This document shows, in pieces, positions 25,493-34,363 of a stretch of DNA of 37,158 bases; positions within the stretch are counted from its first letter, which is position 1; each line of letters opens with the position of its first letter. Position numbers and translations under genes: made by a program. The DNA comes from an uncultured Planctomycetia bacterium (GTDB lineage Bacteria; Planctomycetota; UBA1135; GCA-002686595). The stretch lies in NCBI GenBank assembly GCA_937952135.1, contig CALFYL010000163.1, positions 1 to 37,158 of the forward strand, written 5' to 3'. The notes under the pieces were generated by a model. It worked only from the letters and a program-made list of their open reading frames with translations, was not told the origin of the DNA and ran no database searches.

Positions 25493-27490
25493 ATGCGCGA
25501 GATCGTCTTCAAGCAGTTGCGAGATGCGGCGTTTCCCTGCGCCCTTCTCGTGCTCATCTGCGTGTTCGCGTTCGAGTCCGGGCGGGAGTTCGACATCACC
25601 CGCCGGCCGGGAATGGACGGGACGCCGCCTTTCGTCGCCTTCGCCTGGGGACTAGCTGGCGTGTTCCTCGGATTCCTGAGCGCGGCAGGAGACGCCGCTC
25701 GCGGCACGCGTCAGCACTTGCAGCACCGGGGTCTCGGACGGACGCCGATTTTCTGGGCGCAGGCCGCAGCCGACGCGTTGGCCCTCGCCGTCTCGCTCGC
25801 AGTCCTCGTCGCCATCGACGGGACTCTCGCAGCGTTTCGGCACGACGCGCTCTCCGAGCCGCCTCCGCTCTACGCGCGCTACGCCGAAGTCGCGCTAGCG
25901 GCGCTCTCCGCGGTGCTGGGTCGGGGTCTCGGCGTTGTCGGAGGCGCGATCCATCACGCATCGATCGTGCGCCTGCTGTGCACGCAGTACGGTGTGTGCG
26001 GCGCGATCTACCTCACGTTCGTAGCGCTGCGCGGTGCAGGCGACCGCTGGCTCTCCAACGAAGTGCTGTGGTTGGTTTGGACACTCGGAGGCGGCGCCGC
26101 GCTGCACCTCCTCGGCTCGAGCATGCACTCCCAGGCGCCCGATGCCGAGCGGCCGCTCCGCGGTCGGGTGCGCTCCGTCTTCGGCGCTGCGGCTCTCGCG
26201 ATCGCCGCACCGGCCACCTTGCTCACCGTCGCCCTGGTCGAGCGCTGGGCCGTCGAGACCGCGGCGAACGGAATGGCCACGATCGGCGTTCACGAGGGTC
26301 GCGTTCTCGTCCGACATCCGAGCGATTCGGCGTCGACCTCGGCGCTGCAGGGAACGCTGTTCGACCCCTCGCGGTCGCACGAACTCAACTACGAGGAGGC
26401 CAGCTACTTCTTCGTGGCGCGCAAGCCGCGAGTATGGGAGCTGGGCGCGGATTGGCGGCCTCTGGTGAACAGGCAGCGCTGGATCGCGAATCCCGAAGGT
26501 GTCGCGTTCAACGTCCAGACATGGATCGGCGCGCGCAACGGCCGCATCCTCGCGGAGACGGTTCGAGCGGGTCGCCCTCCGACGGTGTCGGGGATGACGG
26601 TCGAGCACGTCCCCGGAGGAGTTGAACTGCCGTACCGGCGCGAACTGACGCGCCCCGATGGCCGCCCGTTCTCGCAGCGGGTCGTATTGCTGCCGCCCCC
26701 GAGAGACGCAGACGGCTGGCTGCTCGCCGACGCCGCCGATCGGACTCTCTGGCGCCTTGGAATGCAGGCGGCGCTTCCGACCCTCGATCCGGTGGAGCTC
26801 GACTCCGACGAAGTGTGGACGGGGCTCGACGTCGCGATGGACCGCGAGGCGGTCGGAGCGGAGGGCCCGAACTCGCGCCGCAGCTCGACTCGGACCGTTC
26901 TCGTCACGTCGGCCGGACGCAGACGTTGGGACGGGAAGCGTTTGAATCCGGCGGAGCTCGAGAGTTCCGAGGTGTGGCGCTCGGAAGCGAGCGAAGCGGT
27001 CCGCTTCGCTGTGGACGTCGTCGACGCGGACGTCCTTGGCCCGCACGTGACGGTGCGCGACGCGAGGAGCGGCGAACGGCTCCTCGAGCAGCGCTTCGCG
27101 GCGCCATGGGGTCTCGGTGTCGTCGCACACCTGGCGAGCGCGCTTCGCTCCCCCGCCGCCGGCGTCCTTGCCTCGCTCGACGAGGAAGTGCCGCGTCCGA
27201 AAGACCTCGACCTCCTCCGCGATCCGCTCGTCGCGGGCGGACGCCGGAGCTGGTTGCTCGCGCTCAACGTCGGCCTGAGCTTGGTTCTCGCGGCGTGGTT
27301 CACACGGCGCGGCGCGCTCGGGCTTCGGTGGAGTTGGCTCGCGCTCTTCGCGCTGTTCGGTCCGCTGATCGCGCTCCTCGCACGCGCGCTCGAGCCGCGG
27401 GTTCCACCGCCGCCGCGACTCGCTGTTCGCACGCCGCTGCGCATCGCCTCCGCACCGCGCGCGCGGCGGCTCGAGCAGGTCGAGGTCTGA
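25493..27490 (+). CDS. ABC-exporter-associated membrane protein with large extracytoplasmic domain, paralogue 1
   Basis: 665 residues. About seven membrane helices lie in the first 250 residues, from AFPCALLVLICVFAFES to SVFGAAALAIAAPATLLTVALVERW. A soluble domain of about 310 residues follows, then two C-terminal helices (WLLALNVGLSLVLAAWFTRRG and WLALFALFGPLIALLARALE). The soluble part contains LPYRRELTRPDGRPFSQRVVLL and LADAADRTLW, both echoed in the next gene. It begins 3 nt after the ATPase stop, so it is probably the permease subunit. No named family is recognised; the topology is reminiscent of ABC-2 permeases with an inserted domain. Confidence 0.8.
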   Translation: MREIVFKQLRDAAFPCALLVLICVFAFESGREFDITRRPGMDGTPPFVAFAWGLAGVFLGFLSAAGDAARGTRQHLQHRGLGRTPIFWAQAAADALALAVSLAVLVAIDGTLAAFRHDALSEPPPLYARYAEVALAALSAVLGRGLGVVGGAIHHASIVRLLCTQYGVCGAIYLTFVALRGAGDRWLSNEVLWLVWTLGGGAALHLLGSSMHSQAPDAERPLRGRVRSVFGAAALAIAAPATLLTVALVERWAVETAANGMATIGVHEGRVLVRHPSDSASTSALQGTLFDPSRSHELNYEEASYFFVARKPRVWELGADWRPLVNRQRWIANPEGVAFNVQTWIGARNGRILAETVRAGRPPTVSGMTVEHVPGGVELPYRRELTRPDGRPFSQRVVLLPPPRDADGWLLADAADRTLWRLGMQAALPTLDPVELDSDEVWTGLDVAMDREAVGAEGPNSRRSSTRTVLVTSAGRRRWDGKRLNPAELESSEVWRSEASEAVRFAVDVVDADVLGPHVTVRDARSGERLLEQRFAAPWGLGVVAHLASALRSPAAGVLASLDEEVPRPKDLDLLRDPLVAGGRRSWLLALNVGLSLVLAAWFTRRGALGLRWSWLALFALFGPLIALLARALEPRVPPPPRLAVRTPLRIASAPRARRLEQVEV

Positions 27491-27512
27491 GGGGCGCTCG
27501 CCGTCTCTCGCG

Positions 27513-29495
27513 ATGCTCCAGCTCTACCGCAAGCAACTGCGCGCGCACTTCGTGCTCGCCGCGCTGTTCGCGTTTGCCGCATGGCGCACGGGCCTGGTCG
27601 CACCCAGCTTCGTCGGATCCGATGGCCGCATCGAGGTGACGGGGTTCGGGATCGCTCCAGTTTGGGGCGTTTTCGGCCTGTTTTTGGGCTTCGACGGCTA
27701 TCAACGCGAGCGCACCGCCGACACGTACTCCATGCTCCGCCACCGCGGCGTCTCGGGCTGGCGCGTGATCGCGGCGCGAGCTGCGGCGAGCTACAGCGTT
27801 CTGGTCGCTGTGTTCGGCGTCGCGTGCGTCGTCGAGTTGGTCCAAGCGCCCGTGCTGCCCACGCGCGGGGTGGCCTTTTCCTCCGGCCATGCGGCCGTTG
27901 CAGCTCTGGCCGCTTCGAGTGCGCTGCTCGGACACTCGACCGGCGTGCTCTGCGCGCAGTTGCGTCGTTCGCGCTGGATGCGGGTGCTCATCGCACTCCT
28001 CGCCGGCGTGGGCATGTTCGTGTGGACACTCCAATGGCAATCGTTCGCGGGCGACAGGCTGCTCCCGAACGAATTCGCGTGGCTGGCGTGGATCGTGTCC
28101 GTTTCGGCGGTCCTGTACTTCCTCGCCGCCCACGCGTTCCGCCGCGCCTTCGACGAGACACGGCCCTTCGAGGGTTGGATCCGCACAGCATCGGGATTGG
28201 CCGTGTTGTCTTGCATCGCTCCGACCGCACTCAGCCTCGCCGGGCACTTCCAATGGCGCGCAGTTCGAGACCACGCTCTGCGCCTGCCCTCGATCGAGAC
28301 GGATTCGGCAGGGGTGCGCCTCGTGGGAGCGCTCCCCCTCGATCGACGGCACACGTTAGCGGCGCAGTTCGAGCCGGTGCAGCGGGTCGAACGCTGGCAG
28401 GACGCCGACGATCCGAGCGATCCGCGCCACGTGCCTCACCTGTCGCCCTTCCAGTTCGGTGAGCACTGGAAACCGCTCGTCGCGCCGGGACTCGAGGGCG
28501 TGATGCTCGCCGATCGCGAGAGCCGGCTGTTCCGCCGCGAGCTCCGGTTCGGCGTGCGAAGCGGACGAGTGCTCTGCCGCACGCTCGACAGGAGACTCCA
28601 TCCCGTGAAGCGCGAGCCTCAGCCACGCATCGAGGTCCCCGACGGCGTGACGCTTCCCTTCAGCCTCGAACTGAAGCGCTCCGACGGCCGGCGCTTCTCT
28701 CGTCAGACGTGGCTCCTACGGGACCCTGACGACGTTTCCTCCTTGCTTGCCGACAACGCCGATCGGACGCTCTGGAAGATCGACGCGAGCACGGCCATCC
28801 CTTCGCTCCAACGTGTCGAGCTTCCCGGCGGCGATGAATGGCAGGGATTCGAGATCGATGCGTCGCGAGCGGATCCTTGGGACTTCAGCGAAGCGCCCCG
28901 ACGCAACGGCGCGAACTGGATCCGCGGCCTGAAAGCGACTTACGTCTGGTCCGCGCGCGGCCTCGTCAAGTCCCCGCTCCACTCCCCCGGCCGGACTGCG
29001 CCCGAAGCCACCACGCAGTTCCTCGACGACGACTTGCTCGAGCCGCACGTGATCGTGCGAAACGCTCGCGGCGACAAATCCCTCGAGCACCGCTACTCGC
29101 TCGAAGCGCGCGACGCGATGGAGATCTACGCCTTCGCGGCCCTGCGCTCGCCGCTCGCCGGGCTGGCTGCATTCTCGGGCCTCGACTCCTCGGCCGTCAC
29201 CGAGAGCGCCTACCCGCTCTATGTGAGCGGCCGCCGCCCGTGGTTGCTCGCCGCGAACGCCGCGTTGAGCGCGCTCGCCGCCTCCTTCCTCGTGCACCGC
29301 CGCGCGCTGGGTCTGCAGCGTGCGTGGTGGCTCATCGCGCTTCTGACCGGCCCCTTGGCCTGGCTCTGCGTCGCGCTGATCGAACCTTGGCGCCGCCCGC
29401 AACCACCACCCGCCGCTCATCGGCGCCGCCCGCGCATTGCAGGTCGAGCGCGGCCAGCGCAAGCCCAGCTCGCAGCGGTTCACCCGGCCGACTAG
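27513..29495 (+). CDS. ABC-exporter-associated membrane protein, paralogue 2
   Basis: 660 residues with the same design as the preceding gene: several N-terminal helices, a roughly 320-residue extracytoplasmic domain and two C-terminal helices (PWLLAANAALSALAASFLVHRRALGL and WWLIALLTGPLAWLCVALIEPW). Shared segments include GVFGLFLGF, RHRGVSGW, LPFSLELKRSDGRRFSRQTWLL and LADNADRTLWKI. The two proteins probably form a heterodimeric permease with the shared ATPase. It starts 22 nt after paralogue 1, and the C-terminus is proline-rich. The substrate is unknown. Confidence 0.8.
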   Translation: MLQLYRKQLRAHFVLAALFAFAAWRTGLVAPSFVGSDGRIEVTGFGIAPVWGVFGLFLGFDGYQRERTADTYSMLRHRGVSGWRVIAARAAASYSVLVAVFGVACVVELVQAPVLPTRGVAFSSGHAAVAALAASSALLGHSTGVLCAQLRRSRWMRVLIALLAGVGMFVWTLQWQSFAGDRLLPNEFAWLAWIVSVSAVLYFLAAHAFRRAFDETRPFEGWIRTASGLAVLSCIAPTALSLAGHFQWRAVRDHALRLPSIETDSAGVRLVGALPLDRRHTLAAQFEPVQRVERWQDADDPSDPRHVPHLSPFQFGEHWKPLVAPGLEGVMLADRESRLFRRELRFGVRSGRVLCRTLDRRLHPVKREPQPRIEVPDGVTLPFSLELKRSDGRRFSRQTWLLRDPDDVSSLLADNADRTLWKIDASTAIPSLQRVELPGGDEWQGFEIDASRADPWDFSEAPRRNGANWIRGLKATYVWSARGLVKSPLHSPGRTAPEATTQFLDDDLLEPHVIVRNARGDKSLEHRYSLEARDAMEIYAFAALRSPLAGLAAFSGLDSSAVTESAYPLYVSGRRPWLLAANAALSALAASFLVHRRALGLQRAWWLIALLTGPLAWLCVALIEPWRRPQPPPAAHRRRPRIAGRARPAQAQLAAVHPAD

Positions 29496-29596
29496 CCGGG
29501 CGCTGCCGTCAATCGTCGAGGTCGACTCGCTACTCTTGCGGCCCCAGGCCCGCCGCTTGGCGCGCCCGCAGTCCCCTTTCCCCCGCGAGGTGGCCA

Positions 29597-30157
29597 GTGA
29601 TTCCCCTGACCGATTTGTGGTTGCCGATCGTCGTGTCCGCTGCGTTCGTGTTCGTCGTCAGTTCGCTGGTCCACATGGCGATCCAGTGGCACAAGAACGA
29701 CGCGCGGCAGCTTCCGAACGAGGACTCGACGCTCGCCGCCCTGCGCGGCGCCGGCCTGACGGCGGGCGAGTATCGCTTTCCGTTCTGCACGACCATGAAG
29801 GAGATGAGCACTCCCGAGTTCGCCGCAAAACTCCAGAGCGGACCGGTGGGCAACATGACGATCCTCCCGAGCGGTCCGTTCAGCATGGGGCGCTCGCTGC
29901 TGCAGTGGTTCCTCTTCTGCATCGTGATCGGCGTGTTCGTCGCCTACATAGCGTCGCTCGCCCTGCCGCGCGGCGCGGACTACTCGGTGGTGTTTCGCTT
30001 CACTGGAACCGTCGCGGTGCTCGGTTATGCGTTCAGCAACGTGACCCACTCGATCTGGAAGGGCGTGCCGTGGGGTTCGACCGTCAAGTACTTCGTCGAC
30101 GGGGTCGCCTACGGCCTGGTCACCGCCGGCGCCTTCGGCTGGCTCTGGCCGAAGTGA
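29597..30157 (+). CDS. Conserved membrane protein of unknown function
   Basis: 186 residues from GTG 29597 with GAGGTGG upstream. An N-terminal helix (PIVVSAAFVFVVSSLVHMAI) is followed by a soluble segment WHKNDARQLPNEDSTLAALRGAGLTAGEYRFPF...PVGNMTILPSGPFSMG. Three further helices end in TAGAFGWLWPK. From memory, proteins with this H-x(n)-D-x-R-QLPxED pattern form a widespread uncharacterised family. It may belong to the exporter operon (about 100-bp gap) or have its own promoter. A strong terminator follows. Confidence 0.8.
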   Translation: MIPLTDLWLPIVVSAAFVFVVSSLVHMAIQWHKNDARQLPNEDSTLAALRGAGLTAGEYRFPFCTTMKEMSTPEFAAKLQSGPVGNMTILPSGPFSMGRSLLQWFLFCIVIGVFVAYIASLALPRGADYSVVFRFTGTVAVLGYAFSNVTHSIWKGVPWGSTVKYFVDGVAYGLVTAGAFGWLWPK

Positions 30158-30171
30158 ACGGGATTCGATAG

Positions 30172-30228
30172 CCCCGCCCGACCGGCGCTCCCGAGGCCAC
30201 GAATCGGGCGCCGGGAGGCGGGGTCTTT
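30172..30228 (+). terminator. Long nested terminator hairpin
   Basis: CCCCGCC (30172-30178), CCGGCGC (30182-30188) and CCGA (30191-30194) pair in order with TCGG (30204-30207), GCGCCGG (30208-30214) and GGCGGGG (30217-30223). The stem is followed by TCTTTC. It closes the transcription unit that ends at 30157. Confidence 0.85.
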
Positions 30229-30291
30229 CGAGCGGCCACCCGAGGTCGTATCCTCTCGTGTGCTCGGCCCGAACGGCCGAAGAGGTCCAAC

Positions 30292-30552
30292 GTGAAACTC
30301 CTCGCCCTCGCTCTCCTCGCTGCGGTCGGATTCGCCGGCGTCCTCTCCACTCACACGGCCTGGGATCGCCACCACGCCGCCGTCGTGCGCGCAGTCGAGC
30401 ACGTTGTGGACGGCGAGCTCCGCGTGGACGACGAACCGCCGCCGGTGGACTGCCCGTTCTGCGGCGGCAACCCGACGCAGCACCTGCGCAACATGCGCCG
30501 CATGTTCGTGTTCCAATCGAGCCTGGTGCTCGGCGCGGCGCTGTCGCGCTGA
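30292..30552 (+). CDS. Small secreted or membrane-anchored CPFCGG protein
   Basis: 86 residues from GTG 30292, with an AGAGG-like ribosome-binding site. An N-terminal hydrophobic segment (KLLALALLAAVGFAGVLS) serves as signal peptide or anchor. A charged helix and a single CPFCGG motif follow; it could bind a metal or be redox-active outside the cytoplasm. A second hydrophobic stretch (FQSSLVLGAALSR) ends the protein. Family not recognised. It is a single-gene unit between a terminator and a repeat tract. Confidence 0.55.
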   Translation: MKLLALALLAAVGFAGVLSTHTAWDRHHAAVVRAVEHVVDGELRVDDEPPPVDCPFCGGNPTQHLRNMRRMFVFQSSLVLGAALSR

Positions 30553-30586
30553 GCTAGCAGCCGCCAGGCCCCCGGCTTCCCCGCCG

Positions 30587-30638
30587 CGCTCTTCTGCGAC
30601 GCTCTGCTGCGACGCTCTCCTGCGACGCTCTTCTGGGG
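30587..30638. repeat. Tandem 13-bp repeat, four copies
   Basis: cgctcttctgcga, cgctctgctgcga, cgctctcctgcga and cgctcttctgggg lie in direct succession, 35 nt behind the stop at 30552. This is the same unit length and location relative to a gene end as the arrays at 1-39 and 2575-2624. Confidence 0.85.
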
Positions 30639-30720
30639 CGCGACAGCAGCGAGCGAGCGCGCACGCGCGTCGAAATCGCACGCGACCGCTGGCGGAGCTT
30701 TGCTTAGAGTCTCGCGACCT

Positions 30721-32271
30721 ATGCAACTGGGCTTCTTGATGGACCACAGGCGGTGCATCGGCTGTCACGCCTGCACCGTCGCCTGCAAGAGCGAGAACGA
30801 CGTTCCGCTCGGCAGCTTCCGCACGTGGGTCAAGTACACCGAGAAGGGGACCTTCCCCGCGGTCAAGCGCCACTTCGCGGTGTTGCGCTGCAACCACTGC
30901 ACGAACGCGCCGTGCGTGACCATCTGCCCGGTGACGGCGCTCTCCAAGCGCTCGGACGGCATCGTCGACATCGACCGCGACGCGTGCATCGGCTGCCGCG
31001 CGTGCATGCAGGGCTGTCCGTACGACGCGATCTACCTGAACGAGGACCTGGGCGCGGTCGAGAAGTGCCACTTCTGCGCGCACCGCATCGAGCAGAACCT
31101 CGCGCCGGCCTGCGTGATCGTGTGCCCCGAAGAGGCGATCGTGTTCGGCGACGTGCACGACCCTTCGTCGCGCATCGCGAAGATGATCGCGCAGCACCCG
31201 ACGCTGCAGCGCCGCCTCGAACAGAAGACCGGGCCCAACGTGCACTACCTCGAGACGCTGCCCGAAGCGCTCGAGCCCGGGCTCGCAGAGCGGCCCGAGA
31301 CGTACCTCTGGAGCGAGCGGCCGAACACCAAGCCCGACGCCTGGCCGGCGAGCGTGCCGACGGCGCCGAACGTGCGCACCGTGCTCGACGTGGGCCACAA
31401 GGTGCAATGGGGCTGGCAAGTCGCCGCGTACCTGGTCACGAAGGGCATCGCGGCGGGTGCGGCGTTGCTCGCGCCCTTCGCGGACCAACTCGGTCTCACC
31501 GGCGCGACGTCGTCGATGGCGCCGGAGATCCTCGCGCTCCTGTTCATCACGCTCACGACGATCCTGCTCGTCGAGGACCTCGCGCGGCCGATGAAGTTCT
31601 TCACGCTGCTGACGCGCCCGAACACGCGCAGTTGGCTCGTGAAAGGCGCGTGGATCCTCATCGGCTTCAGCCTGACCGTGACGGCGACGCTCGCGCTGCT
31701 CGTGCTCCGTCGAATGGGGCCGGACGCGCCTTTCCTCGCGGATTTCGACTGGAATCCGGCCATCGGCGCGCTGCGCTGGACCAACGCGGTGCTGGGACTC
31801 GGCGTCGCGGGCTACACGGCGTTCCTCTTCAAGCAGTGCGAAGGCCGCGATCTGTGGCAAGAGCCGCGGCTGCTCCCCCACTTGCTCGTGCAGGCGCTCT
31901 TCCTCGGCGCCGTCTCGCTCGCGCCCTTCGCCGACGACGCGAACGTGCTCGCGCGCATCTGCATCGGCGGCCTGATCGCCCACACGGTGTTCGTGAGCCT
32001 CGAGCTGCGCGGCAAGACCCACACCGCGAACCACCGGCAGGCGCAGGCTTTCCTCGACGTGGTCAAAATGGGCCCGATCGAGCGGCCCTACCGTCTCGGG
32101 GGCCGCGCGGGAGTGATGATGCCGGTGGTGTTGCTCGCGCTCGCGAACCTCGGAACGCTCGCGGGCCTCGCACCGGTGCTCACGAGCCTCGCGGCGCTCA
32201 CCGCCGCAGCGGGCCTGTTCATCTACAAGTACGCGTACATCCGCGCCGCGCAGTTGCCGCCGCTGTCGTAG
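30721..32271 (+). CDS. Four-cluster ferredoxin fused to an NrfD/PsrC-type membrane quinone subunit
   Basis: 516 residues. Residues about 1-190 are a PsrB/NrfC/DmsB-like electron-transfer module with four 4Fe-4S cysteine sets: CIGCHACTVAC, CNHCTNAPCVTICP, CIGCRACMQGCP and CHFC...CVIVCP. Residues about 220-516 contain about eight membrane helices of the NrfD type, which exchange electrons with quinones. In known complexes these are separate subunits that accompany a molybdopterin or other catalytic protein. Here they are one chain, and no catalytic gene is adjacent. No twin-arginine signal precedes the ferredoxin part, so the clusters probably face the cytoplasm. Confidence 0.9.
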   Translation: MQLGFLMDHRRCIGCHACTVACKSENDVPLGSFRTWVKYTEKGTFPAVKRHFAVLRCNHCTNAPCVTICPVTALSKRSDGIVDIDRDACIGCRACMQGCPYDAIYLNEDLGAVEKCHFCAHRIEQNLAPACVIVCPEEAIVFGDVHDPSSRIAKMIAQHPTLQRRLEQKTGPNVHYLETLPEALEPGLAERPETYLWSERPNTKPDAWPASVPTAPNVRTVLDVGHKVQWGWQVAAYLVTKGIAAGAALLAPFADQLGLTGATSSMAPEILALLFITLTTILLVEDLARPMKFFTLLTRPNTRSWLVKGAWILIGFSLTVTATLALLVLRRMGPDAPFLADFDWNPAIGALRWTNAVLGLGVAGYTAFLFKQCEGRDLWQEPRLLPHLLVQALFLGAVSLAPFADDANVLARICIGGLIAHTVFVSLELRGKTHTANHRQAQAFLDVVKMGPIERPYRLGGRAGVMMPVVLLALANLGTLAGLAPVLTSLAALTAAAGLFIYKYAYIRAAQLPPLS

Positions 32272-32322
32272 CGCGCGGCCAGCGCAAGAACTCGGCGCCA
32301 GGGCGCGCCACGTGGCTCGCGC

Positions 32323-33063
32323 TCAGTCCCACGGGCTGTACGGAACCGAGCGGCCCGTGAGCGCAACGTGAGCGGCATCGAGCGCGCGGCGCTCGCGAGC
32401 GTCGTCGCTCGCGTGGTAGGCCCGCGCGAGCTTGGACCACGTGTGCGACTCCGCCAGGATGCGCCAGACGCGGAGCCGCACGAGGTCCGCGTCCAAGGGG
32501 CCCGCGACGACGGACTGCTCGACTCTGCGCGCGTACTCGTTGAGTCCCGACCAAAGAGCGCCGCACAGGAGCAGCGGGGCGAAGAAGCCGGCGCACTGCG
32601 CCCGCGGGCGCTCGCTCCGAGGAGATCGACGGCCCCAGCGGACCGAGAAAGTGCGGTAGTAGACGACGAATCCGATCGGAGCACAGGCGCCGAGCATCGC
32701 CATCACCAAGCCGATCGAACCGAACTCCCCCCACGTCGAACAAACCGCCACGAGAGTCAGCGGGACCATCACGAACGCCCACGGAGCTGCGAAGAGAGTG
32801 GCGCCGAACATCGCGCCGCGCAGCGCGGCGTCGAAGGCGTCGTCGCGCGGCGCGCGGATCCAACTCGCTACGAACGACGCCACGCACACGGCGACGTAGA
32901 GCGCCAGGGGCCACGAGACGAGGTCGTGAATAGCGAGCACCAGGATTCCGAAGCACACCAGCGGCCCCGCCACGCCGAATACGGCCTTCGCCGCGATCGA
33001 CAGAGCTCTGCGAAGTTTCGTCCGCCGCGAGCGCAGGGCGTGTTGTTGAGTGCGTTGGGACAT
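32323..33063 (-). CDS. Membrane protein of unknown function
   Basis: 246 residues. A basic N-terminus (MSQRTQQHALRSRRTKLRRAL) precedes four to five hydrophobic segments: AVFGVAGPLVCFGILVLAIHDL, PLALYVAVCVASFVASWI, GATLFAAPWAFVMVPLTLVAVC, GSIGLVMAMLGACAPIGFVVYY and GFFAPLLLCGALWSGL. A soluble helical C-terminus (LRVWRILAESHTWSKLARAYHASDDARERRALDAAH) ends the protein. No family recognised. The first 19 nt of the reading frame are identical to those of the porin gene at 5843. It converges on the ferredoxin/NrfD gene and diverges from the phosphatase-like gene. Confidence 0.65.
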   Translation of the reverse strand: MSQRTQQHALRSRRTKLRRALSIAAKAVFGVAGPLVCFGILVLAIHDLVSWPLALYVAVCVASFVASWIRAPRDDAFDAALRGAMFGATLFAAPWAFVMVPLTLVAVCSTWGEFGSIGLVMAMLGACAPIGFVVYYRTFSVRWGRRSPRSERPRAQCAGFFAPLLLCGALWSGLNEYARRVEQSVVAGPLDADLVRLRVWRILAESHTWSKLARAYHASDDARERRALDAAHVALTGRSVPYSPWD

Positions 33064-33195
33064 CGGTCAAGAGCGCGGTGTCCGAGTGTAGGCGCCGGCC
33101 CGCGTGAGCGCCGTGGCGCCGGCTCCAGCACCGAGGGCTTCGACGCGACGTGAAGCGCCGTTCGCGACGGCGCCATCGCGTCCGGAGGCTCGGCG

Positions 33196-34206
33196 ATGTG
33201 GACGCGCTACTTTCGACGCATGAAAGCGCGCTTCGGACGGTGGCTCTCACGTGCGCCGGACCTCTTCGCCGCGGCGACCGTCGCGGGCGCGGGCTTGTCG
33301 ACGTTGCTGGGAGCGTGGGCGTGGCCCGTCTCGAGCGCGCTGCACTTCTTCGAGTGGAGCGGCCTGGTGTGGAGCGCCGGCGCGGCGCTCGCGATCCAAC
33401 GTGGAAGCGGCGCGTGGGTCGCCGCGCACGTCGGGCCTCTCGGGTTGTGGCTGGCGCTGATCTCGCCGCAGATTCTGCGCGCGAGCGAGGCGCCTCGGCC
33501 GGCGGCGGCGAACGCATTCCGTGTCGTCAGCTTCAACGTCGGCAACGGCCGCGCGAGTCCGCACGAGCTGTGCGCAGCGCTCGAAGAGCTCGACGCCGAC
33601 CTCGTGCTGCTCCAGGAACTCAACCACGCGCAAGCGGCGGCCCTCGAAGCGCGCGGTGACGCTCTGGCCCTGCACCGGGAGCTTCGACCCGGCGGTCGGC
33701 GCGGCAAGGGTGTCCTCTCGCGCTTCCCGCTCTCCGAAATTCGCCATGTCGTAGCAACGGACGGCGCGACGCGCGTGCACGGAGTGGTCCGCACTCCGCT
33801 CGGCGACCTCGCCTTCGTCAACCTGCACGCCCGCGCGACGGTCGCGCTGCTCGGTCCGCTCACGGACTTCGACGAGCAGGTGCGCGAGATCGCGCGCGGC
33901 GCAGCGCGCGAACGGCCCACGATCGTCGCCGGCGACTTCAACCTCGGTCCTCACAGTGAACTTCTCTCACCGCTCGAGCGCGCGGACTTCGAGAACGCCT
34001 TCACCCGCCACGGTGTCGGCTTGGGACTCAGCTTCCCGGTCTTCGGCCGCTATCGGGGCCTACCCGTGCCGCCCCTCGTCCGCATCGACCACGTGTTCAC
34101 GCGCGGGCTCGAGGTCCGCTCGGCGCAACTCGGCTCGAGCGCCGGTTCCGATCATCGCGCACTTATCGTCTGTGTCACGCTTCCGCGGAAAACACCCACG
34201 AATTAG
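33196..34206 (+). CDS. Membrane-anchored endonuclease/exonuclease/phosphatase (EEP) family protein
   Basis: 336 residues. Two or three hydrophobic segments in the first 95 residues anchor an EEP domain that begins at FRVVSFNVGNG. Catalytic and metal-binding positions are recognisable: Asn114, Glu141 (VLLQELNH), VNLHARATV, AGDFNLGPHSELL, RIDHVFTRG and the terminal SDHRALIV. The family includes DNases and sphingomyelin or inositol-phosphate phosphodiesterases; membrane-anchored members are often uncharacterised. The ATG at 33196 has GGAGG 7 nt upstream, so it is preferred over the ATG at 33220. Confidence 0.9.
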   Translation: MWTRYFRRMKARFGRWLSRAPDLFAAATVAGAGLSTLLGAWAWPVSSALHFFEWSGLVWSAGAALAIQRGSGAWVAAHVGPLGLWLALISPQILRASEAPRPAAANAFRVVSFNVGNGRASPHELCAALEELDADLVLLQELNHAQAAALEARGDALALHRELRPGGRRGKGVLSRFPLSEIRHVVATDGATRVHGVVRTPLGDLAFVNLHARATVALLGPLTDFDEQVREIARGAARERPTIVAGDFNLGPHSELLSPLERADFENAFTRHGVGLGLSFPVFGRYRGLPVPPLVRIDHVFTRGLEVRSAQLGSSAGSDHRALIVCVTLPRKTPTN

Positions 34207-34363
34207 GCGCTCGCGCTGCGCTCTACCGGATTCCGGCGCCGAGACTCGGTGTTCCCCTTGATGTCGGCTGTCGAGCGACCGAATTAGTCTTCAGGTCGTC
34301 TCTGTTCGATGTGATGCAGCCATTGGCTCGCGGCAGACGACGCTTCCCCCAACGGAGCAACCC

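Noticed and set aside
30692..30712. Sigma-54 promoter upstream of the ferredoxin-NrfD gene (CTGGCGGAGCTTTGCTT)
   Set aside because: The GG to GC distance is 9, not the required 10 nt, and the -24 element is poor.
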